Assembly (NCBI GenBank): GCA_963513935.1
Contig: OY740772.1
Span: 106,117,797-106,181,796 of the forward strand
Direction of reading: 5' to 3'
DNA length: 64,000 nt
From: Aphrophora alni
Lineage: Eukaryota > Arthropoda > Insecta > Hemiptera > Aphrophoridae
Shown: piece after piece, positions 40,451 through 53,200 of the stretch
Position numbering within the stretch: the stretch's first letter is position 1
How the letters are laid out: each line of letters starts with the position of its first letter
The notes under the pieces: generated by a model
What the model was told of the DNA's origin: nothing
The model's input: the letters and a program-made list of their open reading frames with translations, nothing else
Databases searched by the model: none
Made by a program: the position numbers and the translations under genes

Positions 40451-43400
40451 GATTTTAGTTCAATATTTTTTTGTTTGTATGAAATTTCATTAGTTTTGAA
40501 AGATAATACTTGGTCTTATATTCAAAAGTAAAAATACCGCGACAAATTAAAATTGTAACTTAATTTCAAAAGATCCTATTCTTCTAATTCTTGCTACAGC
40601 AACACTGATACAAACTAAAGGTTTTTTATAAAGAAAGCCCCCTTTTCAACACTTGTAAAATATATTTTTCACCATGCCGAAGAAAATTACTAAAAACAGT
40701 ATGGGATAGCCTATTCTACTAAAAAGATTTAAAAATAAATAATAAATAATAGGCCGGTGATATAACAGAGTAAAAGCATTAGATAGATTATTGTAATGTA
40801 AAATATTTTTGTTTTGTTTTTTATTTTTTAAATTTGGGATATTTTTATGGTAGGAATATATTTCATAAATCCTATGTACAATTTCAGACAGATTGGTTGG
40901 TAAATATCATCCTTAAAGCAAAAGAAAAATTATAACTTTTTTGTAAAACAAACTGAACATAAATGTAAAATGAATGTTTTTTTGTACATTATAATATCTT
41001 TAGTAAGATATTCAGTCATGAGATTACACTAATCAGTAAGCTGAAGAGCATTAATATCCTTAATTCTGAATTGACACACTTTAAAAATTGAACTGGATCA
41101 TTTAATCTCAATGCTTCTGTGTTTGCAAGTTACAAATAAATTAAATCCCTAACTGATTACAGTTAATAAGCTGTTGCCACTTGAAGGGGGGGGGGGAGCA
41201 TTCAACTCATTTGATACTCTATGTGGTATTTTAAAACCACAAAATGATCGTCTAAAATAAATCAGTTATTAGATAACATAGTGAAATTATAAATATACAT
41301 AATGTCAAACAGAGAGGAAGAGAGAAAAACTTTATGATCCAAAAATTTGTTCCTTCATTGCATAATACTACCAATTACTTTCGTCTAGAGAATTTAAATC
41401 AGTCTAACATCCAGCGATCAACCTTACAATTTACCTTCCTTTAAGTTCTGTTAACAGATGTATTTTCATACTCTCTAGGTTAAGTTTTGTTATTTAATAA
41501 TTTTGCAATAAATCAAACGTATATTGAACTGTTTTAATGGCTTAATATTTTCAGACTTATAATTTGGTCTTTTTTACATACAAAACATTCTAGTGATTAA
41601 TTTGTTTAAATATATACTATTATTTTAATAATTTTTACAGAGATGTCGCCTATCTCCAGTAGAAGAGGATCATTTTGTTGTAACAACATGATCAAGTGAT
41701 TTTAGTTTTATTTAGATTTTGAATTACAAGACAAATTACAAATTGTGTACATATTTATGTTCTAAGTATCACTTTTTTTTTTCTTTCATGGAGTGTTAAA
41801 GAAAATAATTTGTGATGAATATAATGAGCAACTCCTGTTTTCATAGGGTCGCAGGTCTTTTACCAATGATTCTTACAAGTTAAAAGTTGGGAGCTGTTAA
41901 CGTATAGGCTAAAATAGAATAGGTATAAAATAAAATCGACACATTTCAAAATATTAATTTCAAAAGAAAAGTAGTACAATACAAACATATATATGCACCT
42001 AAAATCAAATAGAACACCATTTAGAGATATCAACCCATATTCACAATATTTTCCACTTTTAAGCCAACTGAACTAAAAGAATTAAATGTAATTTTTTTCC
42101 TTTAATATACATATAAAAACAACTTTCAACAACTGTACAAAACATCAACATATTATTTACACTTTACATGAATTTACTATTAGCGTAAAAATTTGTATTG
42201 AAAAAAATTAAGATGTTCTTAGATTTGAAGTAACAAAAACAAATGGTAAAAATGATATTAATTTCTTGAGAAAAGTCAAATAAACTGAAGAGGATTTTTG
42301 TTTTAACTCTGATAACTTCTGAAAAACAAGTTTAAGAATTCATAACAATCTGTGATACATTATTTCAGGTGATTAAATTCAATATTTTTGTCATAAATAT
42401 GACTGAAGTGTTAAGTACAATAGAATCAATGGCATTCTGGATAATCTGGCTTTGTCTCCAAAATTCATAAAACTTGGACAATAACCAATCTATTTGGTGA
42501 TGTTATTGAGTTAGTATGTCGGTACATACACAATATTTACTAGCATTATTTCCTTTCATATAATCTTGATGACCATCGTCACCACTAACAAGAAACTGAT
42601 TCTTCCAATCTTTCCTATCATTTTATCCTGATGGTTAGCAGCGACACAAATTTTCCTGTCGCTATATATCCATACAAAACATTAAACCCTATTGGTTTTT
42701 CAAGTTCGTAATAAGTGAAGGGAATATATGTCATTCAATTGCCACTTTCCTTTCATTTTATAAGAATTCTCCTCCTCTGAAAGGAATCTTGACGAATTGT
42801 TGTAATTTTACTCATTTTTGTAATAATACTCTTGCTTTTGCTCCATGATAGATTGTAAACAGGTGGTTGATGTTACAAGTTTGTCTGTGTAATAGTGAAT
42901 ATTTATTTCAGAGAAAAAGAAAACTAGGAAAAAATGATTATCGGAGATGTGAAATGAAATGTTCATGTTCAGTGAAATGAAATTGTTGAAGGAGCTATCA
43001 GTTTCAGAATCCTGCGATTTTAAAAATTACCTACAAATGGATTTAAATACATTTAATGATCTACTTCATATTTTTGTTGTTGTATACATGGGCTTTATTT
43101 TCCAGGGACGAATGATCTTTGTATACACGAGTTAACTCCTTTACCACATTCTTTGGCAAATTTCGTATATCGTCTTTCTCTACATCAAAATAATCTAGTG
43201 ACTACATGTAATACTAGTACATTTGTACTAAGTCAATTCAAATATGCAAATTCAATGTAAGACAGATCATATATAAATTATTAAAATACCAGGAAAAGAA
43301 TAAGCATACCGGGATGGCATGTTGTTCTTACTAAAAATTAAGAGACAAGATACCTTAACACTAATCAACAGTTGCTTCTGGTGGAAAAGAACAAAAGCAT

Positions 43401-44990
43401 GGAGGCGGCAGGCTTTACAGTTAGACAGAATTGTCATTCTATTCTCCCAAACATATCCACCTACACACATTCCGCAAGCAATACATTTTCCTGCTGGAAA
43501 GAACGCTAGTGGATGAATGACTATTGTCAGAGAGCGTATCCATTAGTAGTGGGAGGGGATATTACCAGTGCAACATTCAACATACAGTGTAATGTTCTGT
43601 ATTCTACCATAAATCCTAAGTGGATTTAATTTTGCTACTCATATTTTTATACTTATTTGTTTAAATTCAGTTTTCCTTTTATTGTTGGAAATATAATACT
43701 TACTGATTGAAATATTCAAACTGAAACGGCATTCACTACTTATTTGAAGAAGAGGTGGAGTATTTTTTTTATACAGCCTACAATGCCACCACATTACATT
43801 AGATCAGATAACCAAGATTCTACTGAACTTAAATCGAAACAATCAATACTGGCGTAAGTGAGCTCATATTTCAAATTATTCATGCAGTATATTGCGCTAT
43901 GTTAATTATAAATACAAGACAATAATTGTATGTTTATTTATTTTGTTTATGGATAGGAGACACAGGTTTACCTAAGAAAGTGGTCCTTGGTATTACCAGA
44001 TAGTACACAAATAGAAAAACACAACAGTATTTGTAAGTGTTTATAAAATATTTCAGAATTTTATTGTTTTATGTGTCTCCTGTTCATTCAAAATCTAAAC
44101 ATAATGGGTTACATGTAGTATTAAAACCCTCCAACTGGTGTTTGACCCGGTACCGGGTCAATGATGGACGGATGGTTTAGTTAAAACACGTATTTTGTAA
44201 TTCAACATTTCGCCCACTTACAATCGTCCTATCGCAATAAACAAAAAAAATTCTACTGTTGGAAATACTGCTGGAAAGCTAATGTTCCGTAGATGCATAA
44301 TCATGCAAAAATAAACCTAGAAAAGCGTTTATTAAAAAAAAATAGTATCCCAAAAATTGCTAAAGATTGCATGTTTTTATGTGTAATATCAAAGATTTGA
44401 ACTGTGCGGTTGTAGACAGAAATGACACCATTCTTTCTCAAATCTATTTTTCTGTCAAACAGATCAACCATAACACTGTTCTGTAGATCACATCTTTCTC
44501 TTTCGATCTGTGCTTTCCAAATCTTTCTATCTGTTATAGATCGCGAGATATATCTTTTCTACAAAGTAGTAAGCAAACCGAACCAGACTCATTTTTCTTT
44601 CGGTGCAGTTTCCTAAATAGGATATATCGATTACTTACATTGATTTGATATTTTGTAATCGATCTTTACAATATTTGGAAGATGAAGTTTAGATCTTTTA
44701 GTTGGTACCACTCATTACGTCCTAGAGTTTGTTTTAGGTTATTATTTCTGACTTGCAAGTTATCGTTTTACTCAGGCTTTTTTGTATACTACAATGACGT
44801 ATTGTGATAGGCGTTGTGCATGACTTGGAATTATTTCTGTTATTGTGGACTTGTTTTGTTAGGTATGTTTATTTATTTATTATAATTTGTGTATACAAAT
44901 TATAATATCTGTATTATTGTTTGATGAATTTATTGTTTTGAATGAATGTTATTGTCAGACATCTAATATTGAGGCTGTCTATAGATAGGT
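40450..44990. other. Intergenic DNA, no gene recognised
   Basis: Mostly AT-rich sequence. Two spots were noted. At 41636, a polypyrimidine tract and 'tttttacag' precede a short open stretch (RCRLSPVEEDHFVVTT then stop) that could be a stray terminal exon. At 43267-43500 there is a GC-richer reverse-strand stretch with a Cys-rich frame (CIACGMCVGGYVW ... NCKACRL) that resembles no family firmly. Neither is called a gene. Confidence 0.5.
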
Positions 44991-45749
44991 TATGTTATAT
45001 CGGGTCTAACTTTTTTAGCAAATTTCCATTTGTTTACATATAAAAATATTTTTTTCTAATGAAAATTTTATAAATTAATTATGTTTTTACCAAAATGTAT
45101 ATAAATTTATATAGGCCTATCAATAAATTCTTTGAAAATATGCGGATATATGTAAATAAGAGTTTTTATTTGGCATTTTGCCTTTGGTTTTTATTAGAAT
45201 TTTTGATTTCTGAGATACTAACTATTGAAAATTTTATAAATTGATTTTTCTTTTTAGCAACTTTTATCCACAAATATATTACAAATCTCTAGTAATACTT
45301 GAAGAAAATTTAAAAAAATAATAAAAAAAAAAATTGTATGGTGTACGTTACGTTTTCTGTCCAATTTTTGCCTTGGCCACCGGACGATTTTTTGATTCCT
45401 GACCTAATAACTTAAAATTTTTTAGATCTAAATTTTTTTCACTACACAACTAAATTCTATGCACCTTACTGAATATAATGATATATTGAAGTTGTGTTTT
45501 TCATAATATTACTATTTTTGGTGATTTTTTCAAATTGGGCAAAACATTTTCCCTTTTTTTCGTAAAACAATTTTTTTTTGAAAATGTAACAAATTAATTT
45601 TTTTTTCCTTCTAAATATATTCACAAATATTATACAAAACTTTGTATATCTTGAAAAAAGGTGGTAAGCTCTTGATTTTGGATGATACAGGTTTTTCTGA
45701 AAATTGTTAACTTCATTTTTTGACACCTAACATACTTACTCCAAAACCG

Positions 45750-45795
<46 letters not shown>
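44990..45795. repeat. Diverged direct duplication ending in (AT)n run
   Basis: Two related segments of about 350 bp: 'ttataaattgatttttcttt' ... 'acaaatatattacaaatct' near 45230 and 'aacaaattaatttttttttc' ... 'acaaatattatacaaaact' near 45590. The region closes with a 39-bp AT microsatellite (45756-45794). Function unknown. Confidence 0.45.
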
Positions 45796-45797
<2 letters not shown>

Positions 45798-46284
45798 CAT
45801 AATTAAATTCTTCGCATCTTTCTGAGAAAAATGATATCCTATAAGTTAAGTTTTGTATAAAAATAATATATTTTATTAATTTTTAAACAAACGAAGAAAA
45901 TTAACATTGACAGTTCTAAGGTTAATTTTGTTTTATTGCTAGTTTTAATATTCAATTTATTAAGTAATCATAAATCGTACCTTTCTAGATCACAAACAGA
46001 AAAATAACTTGCGACCTTAATTTTGAAGTGCATGTTATTTGTTATAATTTGTATAAACCATTTATGTGGAGGTTATTCGATGATTTATTACATTGCCTGT
46101 AAGTATTGTAAATGATATAGTTAAGCAATCATGATTTACATAACGCATGGCAACATTCTTTAGTAATACTGAATATTATTTAAATTACACAATGCAGTCA
46201 TTGTTTAGGTGGTTCTTTGGCTCTGTCATTACAGCTGTTTCAGCAAAAACAGCAATAATAGCCTACACTATTATTACACAAAAC

Positions 46285-46560
46285 TACTATGTGATAATTG
46301 TAACAAAAAGTATATTGGTCAAATATGAAGAATTTTTAAACCTACTTCAAAGAGCATTTACTGCATAACGACATATCCAAAGTTAGCTCCACCTATGCCG
46401 AACACCTGTTAAAACAAAAACCACAAGTACACTGGCATTAAGACAAATTTAGAAATCATACATTTAGTTCTAAATAAAGGCAGAACCATTGATATATTGG
46501 ACGAGTACCAAATTTACAAACATTTCAAAACCAACCCGGATAGTTAATTAATGATAAAAT
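46285..46560 (+). pseudogene. Penelope-like retroelement, GIY-YIG endonuclease relic
   Basis: The frame reads LCDNCNKKYIGQ, the C..C..kYIGqT motif of the Penelope endonuclease. After a frameshift it continues TYFKEHLLHNDISKVSSTYA, EHLL, then, in another frame, IIHLVLNKGRTIDILDEYQI, YKHFKTN. This is the usual order 'YIGqTgrsf..RykEH...... s..A.Hl......... ....kg..l...E...I' of Penelope-like elements. It is broken by frameshifts and stops and is dead. The reverse-transcriptase part is absent (5' truncation). Confidence 0.65.
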
Positions 46561-46807
46561 ACATTTTGCATCCAACAATTTATATGATACTCTAGCCATA
46601 GACAACAATATAGCCAATCAGTTGGTGAGATAACCATGTGTACTAGCACAGAAAATAGTTGACAGTCAGTGCAGCTTGTGGCCACAACATTGAAAACACT
46701 ATTTTGACCTCATACTTTTTATGTTTACTCTAGTACCAACTATATTTATTAATTATCTTAATTTGTTTTTGTGAAATGAATATTAGTGTTCAGTGTATAA
46801 CTGTGTT

Positions 46808-46854
46808 TGTCATCTGATGATGGTATAAGGTGTACTAAAACAGCTGTTATGACA
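46808..46854 (+). ncRNA. Hammerhead-ribozyme-like motif downstream of Penelope relic
   Basis: Stem I TGTCAT / ATGACA (six perfect pairs), core CTGATGA, hairpin GGTAT..GTACT, then AAA where GAA is expected, palindromic stem III ACAGCTGT and T at the cleavage position. Only one core base (G12 to A) departs from consensus. Its place about 250 bp after the endonuclease fits the terminal repeat of Penelope-like elements, which are known to carry hammerheads. Confidence 0.6.
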
Positions 46855-47086
46855 GTATAAAGAACCTCCTAAACAACGACTGCATGGGATCATAAGTTAA
46901 ATAATATTCATTATTAGTAAATAATTTAGATGTGTTACAAGTTTTACGAATTTTATAAAAGTAAATTTTTAGATTGCCAAGCCAGCAGACAGTCTGATTA
47001 ATGTAATTATTATTATTTGTTAAATTAGTTTGATTAATTGTACTAGCAAGTTAGACTATGTGTGTATTGATAAAACATCAATTTCA

Positions 47087-47092
47087 TTTAAT
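47087..47092 (-). terminator. Possible UBE4A polyadenylation signal (ATTAAA)
   Basis: The reverse strand reads ATTAAA about 28 bases after the UBE4A stop codon. It is a common variant signal; no AATAAA is closer. Confidence 0.4.
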
Positions 47093-47119
47093 AACCTGTA
47101 TTTAAAGTAGGCTACATTA

Positions 47120-47249
47120 CTACTTATTATTAGCTTTCCTTTCAGCAACCCAACTTTCAATACGTTCTTTGAGTTCATGATTGGATATTACCATATCCAT
47201 AGTGAGTGGAGCTCGATTGAATGGATCCGATTGATCACTCAATAAATGT
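47120..47249 (-). CDS. Ube4a: UBE4A terminal exon: second half of U-box and stop
   Basis: The acceptor is attgttgcag. It encodes [20 protein letters not shown] and [20 protein letters not shown], then TAG. The Pro-Phe-Asn-Arg block and following helix form the E2-docking side of the U-box. The 1-base overhang joins the preceding AG to give Arg. Confidence 0.95.
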
Positions 47250-50200
47250 CTGCAACAATAAAAAAATAAAGAGATTACTATTTAAAATCACAAGAATTTA
47301 ATTTTAAAATATGTACTAAATATCAAAAGTGTAACAAATCGATACTTTATAGGTGATAATTATGAATTAATAATCAGGAAATATTCTAAGACTAAATATG
47401 ATTCTCTACAGGAACATTAGTATGAGTTACTGTTACAATTAGGCAGTGGGACAAACACTACAGATTTATTGAGCTCTCAGGGGATCATTTATAATGAGTT
47501 CGACTTTCAAGACCTCACTTTAGTATGGGCTTCGAAATCTTGTTGGGACCTAGCTGGATCTACACCTTTGTCCATATAGCCATGGATTAGACCTCTCTTT
47601 CATCTTTCCTATCCGGTCTCTCTTGACAACCTGTTGTTATTTTCCGACATTGATGGTATTAGAGAGTGTTTGAGGGTTAGGGATCATTATCTTCTTTTTT
47701 TTATAAAGTGATGATGACCGAGAGGTTTTACCCTTTAAACATATATAGTGAGTACAGGCTTGGCAATCATGAGAGTATCTCCACCTTTTTTCGTATACTC
47801 TGGGGTAGATCTCTCTCTTTCATCTTTTTTATCGAGTCTCTCTTGACCAACTCCTGTTGTTTTCCAATCCTGATATTAGAATATTCAAGAGCTACAGGTC
47901 TTTCTCCCCTTTTTTATAAAGTGATGATAACAAAGAAGGAAAAACAAACAAATTTAATTAATTATATTCTCTATTTCTCATTGTTTTATTTGACCCTCTA
48001 TACTTTTTTGAAGTTTCTATTCACAACAATGATGTCCATGGAACAATTTATGATTTAAAAAAAAAAAAATTAACTTTATTATAGTATATGAACATGCTTT
48101 GAACATAGTATATGTTCAATGAGCACTGTGGTGAATGTAAACTATATAAAACACTGAATATTAACCCTTCCCAAGCGGCAAACGAGTATAGCCGCAATGG
48201 TAGACTTTGACCCAAACGCGAATTACGATTAAAGTCGCAAAAATATATTTTAGCCTATGGTTAGTTAATTAGTTCACCAAAGTTCCGGTAGAATGCAGAG
48301 GCATGTCCGCTGTCTATTCAGGAATAGAAAAATGTTTTGTTGAAATTTCTACACCTCGAGGCAGTAGAGGGGGACGCTATTTTGTCTGGAATTGCCCGGC
48401 GGCGCACACACTCTATAGCGTCTACAGAGCGGATAACGGCTACACTTGCAGTCTCATTAGTCTGATAGGCGACGACCTCCGTGTTTGCATTTGAGCATTG
48501 TTTTGAAGAAGTATTGTTTTTATAGATCTTTCATAGTTTTTAGTTTGGATTGTTAACATTTTTTGTAACATTTTATTTGTTTTATGTGTATATATTATCA
48601 TAAAACCATATACTTTTGCAAGACTTGCACCGAGAAGCCGTCTCTGCACCATGATACGTGTTTTGAAATTTATCACACCTCTCCAACATACTAATTGACC
48701 AATAATATGTTGTTTTTTGTTTATTTAACATTATCTTGTATTTTTTATATATTATTTCACAATATAACTGTTCCAATTTACAAAAATTAATAAAAACTTA
48801 TTTTTTTGCAATTTTTTACTATTTTGTTGTATGTAATAAAAAAAATGTTAAATGTAGCCGAAAACCAATGATGACATTTTTTTTAAAATTAACCTTTCAC
48901 ATACAAAACGAAAACAAAAATTAACTTTGAAAAAAAAAAAAAAAAAAAGTTTTAAGTTATTTCAGCATTGAGGTGAAATAAGGCAAATTTTATTCAGCGT
49001 GCGAAGGGTTAAAGTAACCTATAAAAATAAGTGTCAATATTTACCTTGCAATTGTTGATCTATCGACAACCTGTTTTGAAGATGGTAATGTCACTGGATC
49101 TGTCATTAAAGTGGACATGATTGGGTCTAGAAAATCATCAGGGACATCAGCAAGGAGCTCATCTTCCTGTTGCTGAAGCGTAGCAAGGCACTTTACCTTT
49201 TCTGCCACAGACTGGAGATCAGAAATTAATCCTAATCCACCAATTCGTGCTAAAAATAGAAAAAATAGTAAAATTCAGCACACAGGTAAATAACATTTAT
49301 AAACCAACTGGTATTAAACAAATACAAATATCTGTCTATTGTAAACAAATACATAAATAGCAGTCTTAGATGAGAGTAAGTTTTGAAATTCAAGACGAGA
49401 GTTTTCATGAAATGTCGAGATGAGACAAGAGATAGTGAGTTTTGTGACCAAAATAGGGATGAGAGTTTTTCAAGTTCATAACTTGGTTGTGTTTTGTAAT
49501 TTACTAAAACATTCTATACAATCCATTTTGTGGTTACTATGTTATAAAAACAAGTTGATAGTCACCATCATGGTAACTTATCCAGCTCCATCATACGATG
49601 TACAAGTATATCTTCTAAATATATAATACCTAAAAGTTGGTATTCTGGGCCTTGTCATGAAAAAATGTTAAATTGTATTTTTATTAAATCGAGAGGTATT
49701 ATCTAACAGGATAAGTTTGTTTAAAACAGTTGATAAACAGATATTCTGAACCATTTAATTATGTATATTACTACTATCTTGATGTCAGTTAGGTACTGAC
49801 GAGCCTTGTAGATGTCTATATATTAAAAAGTCTCCAATCGTGTTAGTCTCCAAGTCCTGGCGGGCTATACATATGTGAAGGAGCCTCCACTCCCTATACT
49901 TGCAGAATTTGATCTAATTTATTGTGTTAAAAGTTTAATAACAAAAAAGAAGACATGAATAAAAAAACTGTTTAAAACATTTTGGTTTTTCTGAATTCCA
50001 ATAGGGTTCTACATGAGCACAATATACCAAATTTCATGTTCCTATCTTTATTTTTGAGGTCTCTTTACAATAACTAATAATGTTTTACCCTATGTTGTTG
50101 AAGTGCCAATTTACAATAAATTGAAATGTTCAACTTAAATTTTTAAAATATTTTTATTATAAATAAATAGTCTCAACAAGTTAGAGTGTCATGTTACAAT

Positions 50201-53200
50201 AAATTTAACTTTTATTAATATTATATAGCAAAACTTACAATAAATCAAATTTGAATTAATGAAATAATTTTCTTAGTCATTTATTAATGTTCTTTGACTT
50301 ATATATCTATTTTTTTCTATATTCAATTGTAGTGAAATTGTTTTTAGTTTTCCACTGTCTTAATAACAAAAACAAAATAACACATAAATCATTAAACTAA
50401 AAAAAAAAAAGTTTTCATAGGAGTCTATTCATTATCACACACATAAATTAGCTATTAATAAATATATTTCTAAGAGCACTCTTAATCTCGGATTCGGGTT
50501 AGGTGCCGGCTTTTTCCAAACTCTATTATTAGCACAAACATAAATTGGGATTGTTAATTGATTGAAATTAAGTCAAATACATATAATTAAAAAAAAAAAA
50601 AAAGAAATAAATAAAGAATAAATGAAATGAAAGGAAAGGGTTAATTAATTGTTATTTAAGTTCAAAATATATCAATAGTCTTATCACTTTAGTATAGTTT
50701 CTTTGTCTCTTTGATAGAAAGTTTTTATGGTGTAAAATATTGAAAATAATAATGGGTTTATAATTGTCTTATTTGGTTAGGTCTCACCAATTTTGTAGAA
50801 TTCCTTCTTCAATTTTTTCTTTTGAAATTCTCCAAGGGATCGTCACTAATTGATACTTTTAATTACTCAATGTCGCACTGTTCAAATTGTATTATATCTT
50901 CATGGTAATTTTTCAGAGATTTTTTAATTATTTTTTTAGCATGAATAAATACGTCTGATCTGGTCCAGAGAAAATTCAACAATAATTCTTCAAGAATCAA
51001 ATTCCAGCGCCTTTCAAAATACCTAAATTCTATATCACTTTTCACCATATCACTGTTTCTTATTAATGGGTGGTGTGTATATGTAAATGAAAATTGATTA
51101 TTTTTTATTAAGATCTAACTATTTAATTTTGAATAATATAATTTTAAAATTCCAAACATATTGATTTATATTAATAACGAACAAATAACTTCTTTAGTAT
51201 GTTAATCTTAATATCTAATTTACATATTTCTTAAATATAGTTTGCACTGTCGATTTTAGGTTTTACACGGTAAAGCTTATTCCTCCAATCAGAGCGCTAG
51301 TTTCATAAGTGGGTGTGTCTTTCAATCGAGTGTTTAAAATCTTGAGTATGTCATTCATATTTATTTGGGAATTGGTTTGGTTTTTACATTATCTTAAATT
51401 ACTCGTATATCCTATATATTTTCGGCAATATCTTTGCGAGTCCCACAAAGAGGTACATCCTTTTGATTTTCTATTAATTGCTTATTCCTCAACAGTTTTT
51501 TAAAGTTGTGTGAAAATATCAACACACTGGTGTTTATAGAAACAAAATGGTGCCAACACAAAAAACTTTTATTGCTACAAACGTAATTCGATACAAACAA
51601 AATTATTTTTAACAAACTAAAAACAAATTATTTATTTTAAAACCCAATAAAAATAAGGTAAAAAATTTGATTAATTTATTCAAACTGAAACCCATTCAAA
51701 GCGACACTCTGATATCAACATCTAAAAATGACTTGTATGCGCTTGTAAAGTAATTATGTGGGATCCGAAGAAGTTCATCTTCGATAATGCTCTTAAAATT
51801 ATCATCATTGTTGAAACTATGGGTGTTAAACTTGCTCCTTTAATCCCTTAAGAAAAAGTCGCACAGTTAAATTAGGAGACCGAGGTGGCCAATAAAAAAA
51901 ACTGACTTCCACCACCAATCCAACACATTTGAAGATTGCTATTTAGTAATTGTTTTACTGAATTTGCATATTGACAAGAAGCAACATCTTGTTGAAAAAT
52001 AGTTTGCCCTTTTCTGGAACTGTAAAATGGGACAGTACTTGTTGATTGTAGTTTCTGTGAAAGTTGTAGGTCATTATTTAGAAAACAATGCATATTTACC
52101 GTTTTCTCGCAGTAGGCCTATGCCTATAAAGTAATTTTGCTTATAGTGCAAACCTCCTGTTAAAAAAAATAAAAATTGCTAAATTCATGCTATAGTACAA
52201 GAGGAATGACCGATTTTCACATGGCAAAGGATGACATGATGGACAATGTCCGATTAAACCACATTAAAAATATGAACTATCCATCATTATCAAATAACTT
52301 TAAAACCAGAATTACTCTAAATGATAATAAGAAAATTGTCTTAGTGATTTTTATAAGGGAGGTTTTAAGAATGTATTTGAAACATAAAACATGCTTACAA
52401 TGAATTTGTATATCCTGTATCACGATATAGGCAAGATATTGCACATATTTTAAAAATTGAAGTTAAACCTACCCAAAACATCTTCTGCTAGTGAGAATAA
52501 CTTTGGGCTGTAAGAGCGACCATCTCTCGAGACAGCGGCACAAAAGTCTTTACTTTTTGATAAGTGTACATAAATTTGACAGATGGATAAAACAATACTA
52601 GCAGGTTCAAAATTATATTTATTCTGTTCCTTTACCTGTAACATACAATTATTTAATTTAATTTATTTCCTATTGCTGTTGTACAAATATTATTTATGAA
52701 ACAAGAGTGACAATAACTTAATTTAACAAATTAAAACAAATATAGAAACACTATCAAAACTTATGAATACATAATCATTAACAAAATTTAACCAACACTA
52801 ACAGTCATAATAAAACCAAAAACAATAAATATTACAAAACAAAGTACTATAGAGCTCTGCCCTAAAGAGAATATTAAAAAAGATCTCAAAGGCGCAAAGA
52901 TCTATATCATGTCAATCAGGCAGATCTTAAGGTTCATAGACTTTGGGGTGCCTAAAACATACCTTCATAATATCATGGAAACCTGGGAACAATATCAAAA
53001 GATCAAATATTGGACCACCCACACTGGTCTAACACAAGCCATAAAGTTTATGGTCTACTCTAGGACAAAGGCTAAAACATTACTGGAATTCAGTTGAAGA
53101 GAGCTTAGGTTGAATTATTGACCTACTGTCCGGACACTTCAATGTATTACCATCTAAAACACATAAGGAAGGCTGCAGTGGATACATGCCGCTTCTGACT

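Noticed and set aside
43267..43516. Cys-rich reverse-strand frame resembling a nuclear-receptor finger
   Set aside because: Cysteine spacing does not fit a nuclear-receptor DNA-binding domain or another zinc finger I can name, and no splice-consistent neighbours were seen.
48303..48494. 63-codon GC-rich frame
   Set aside because: It lies within a piggyBac-like non-autonomous element; no family or splice context.
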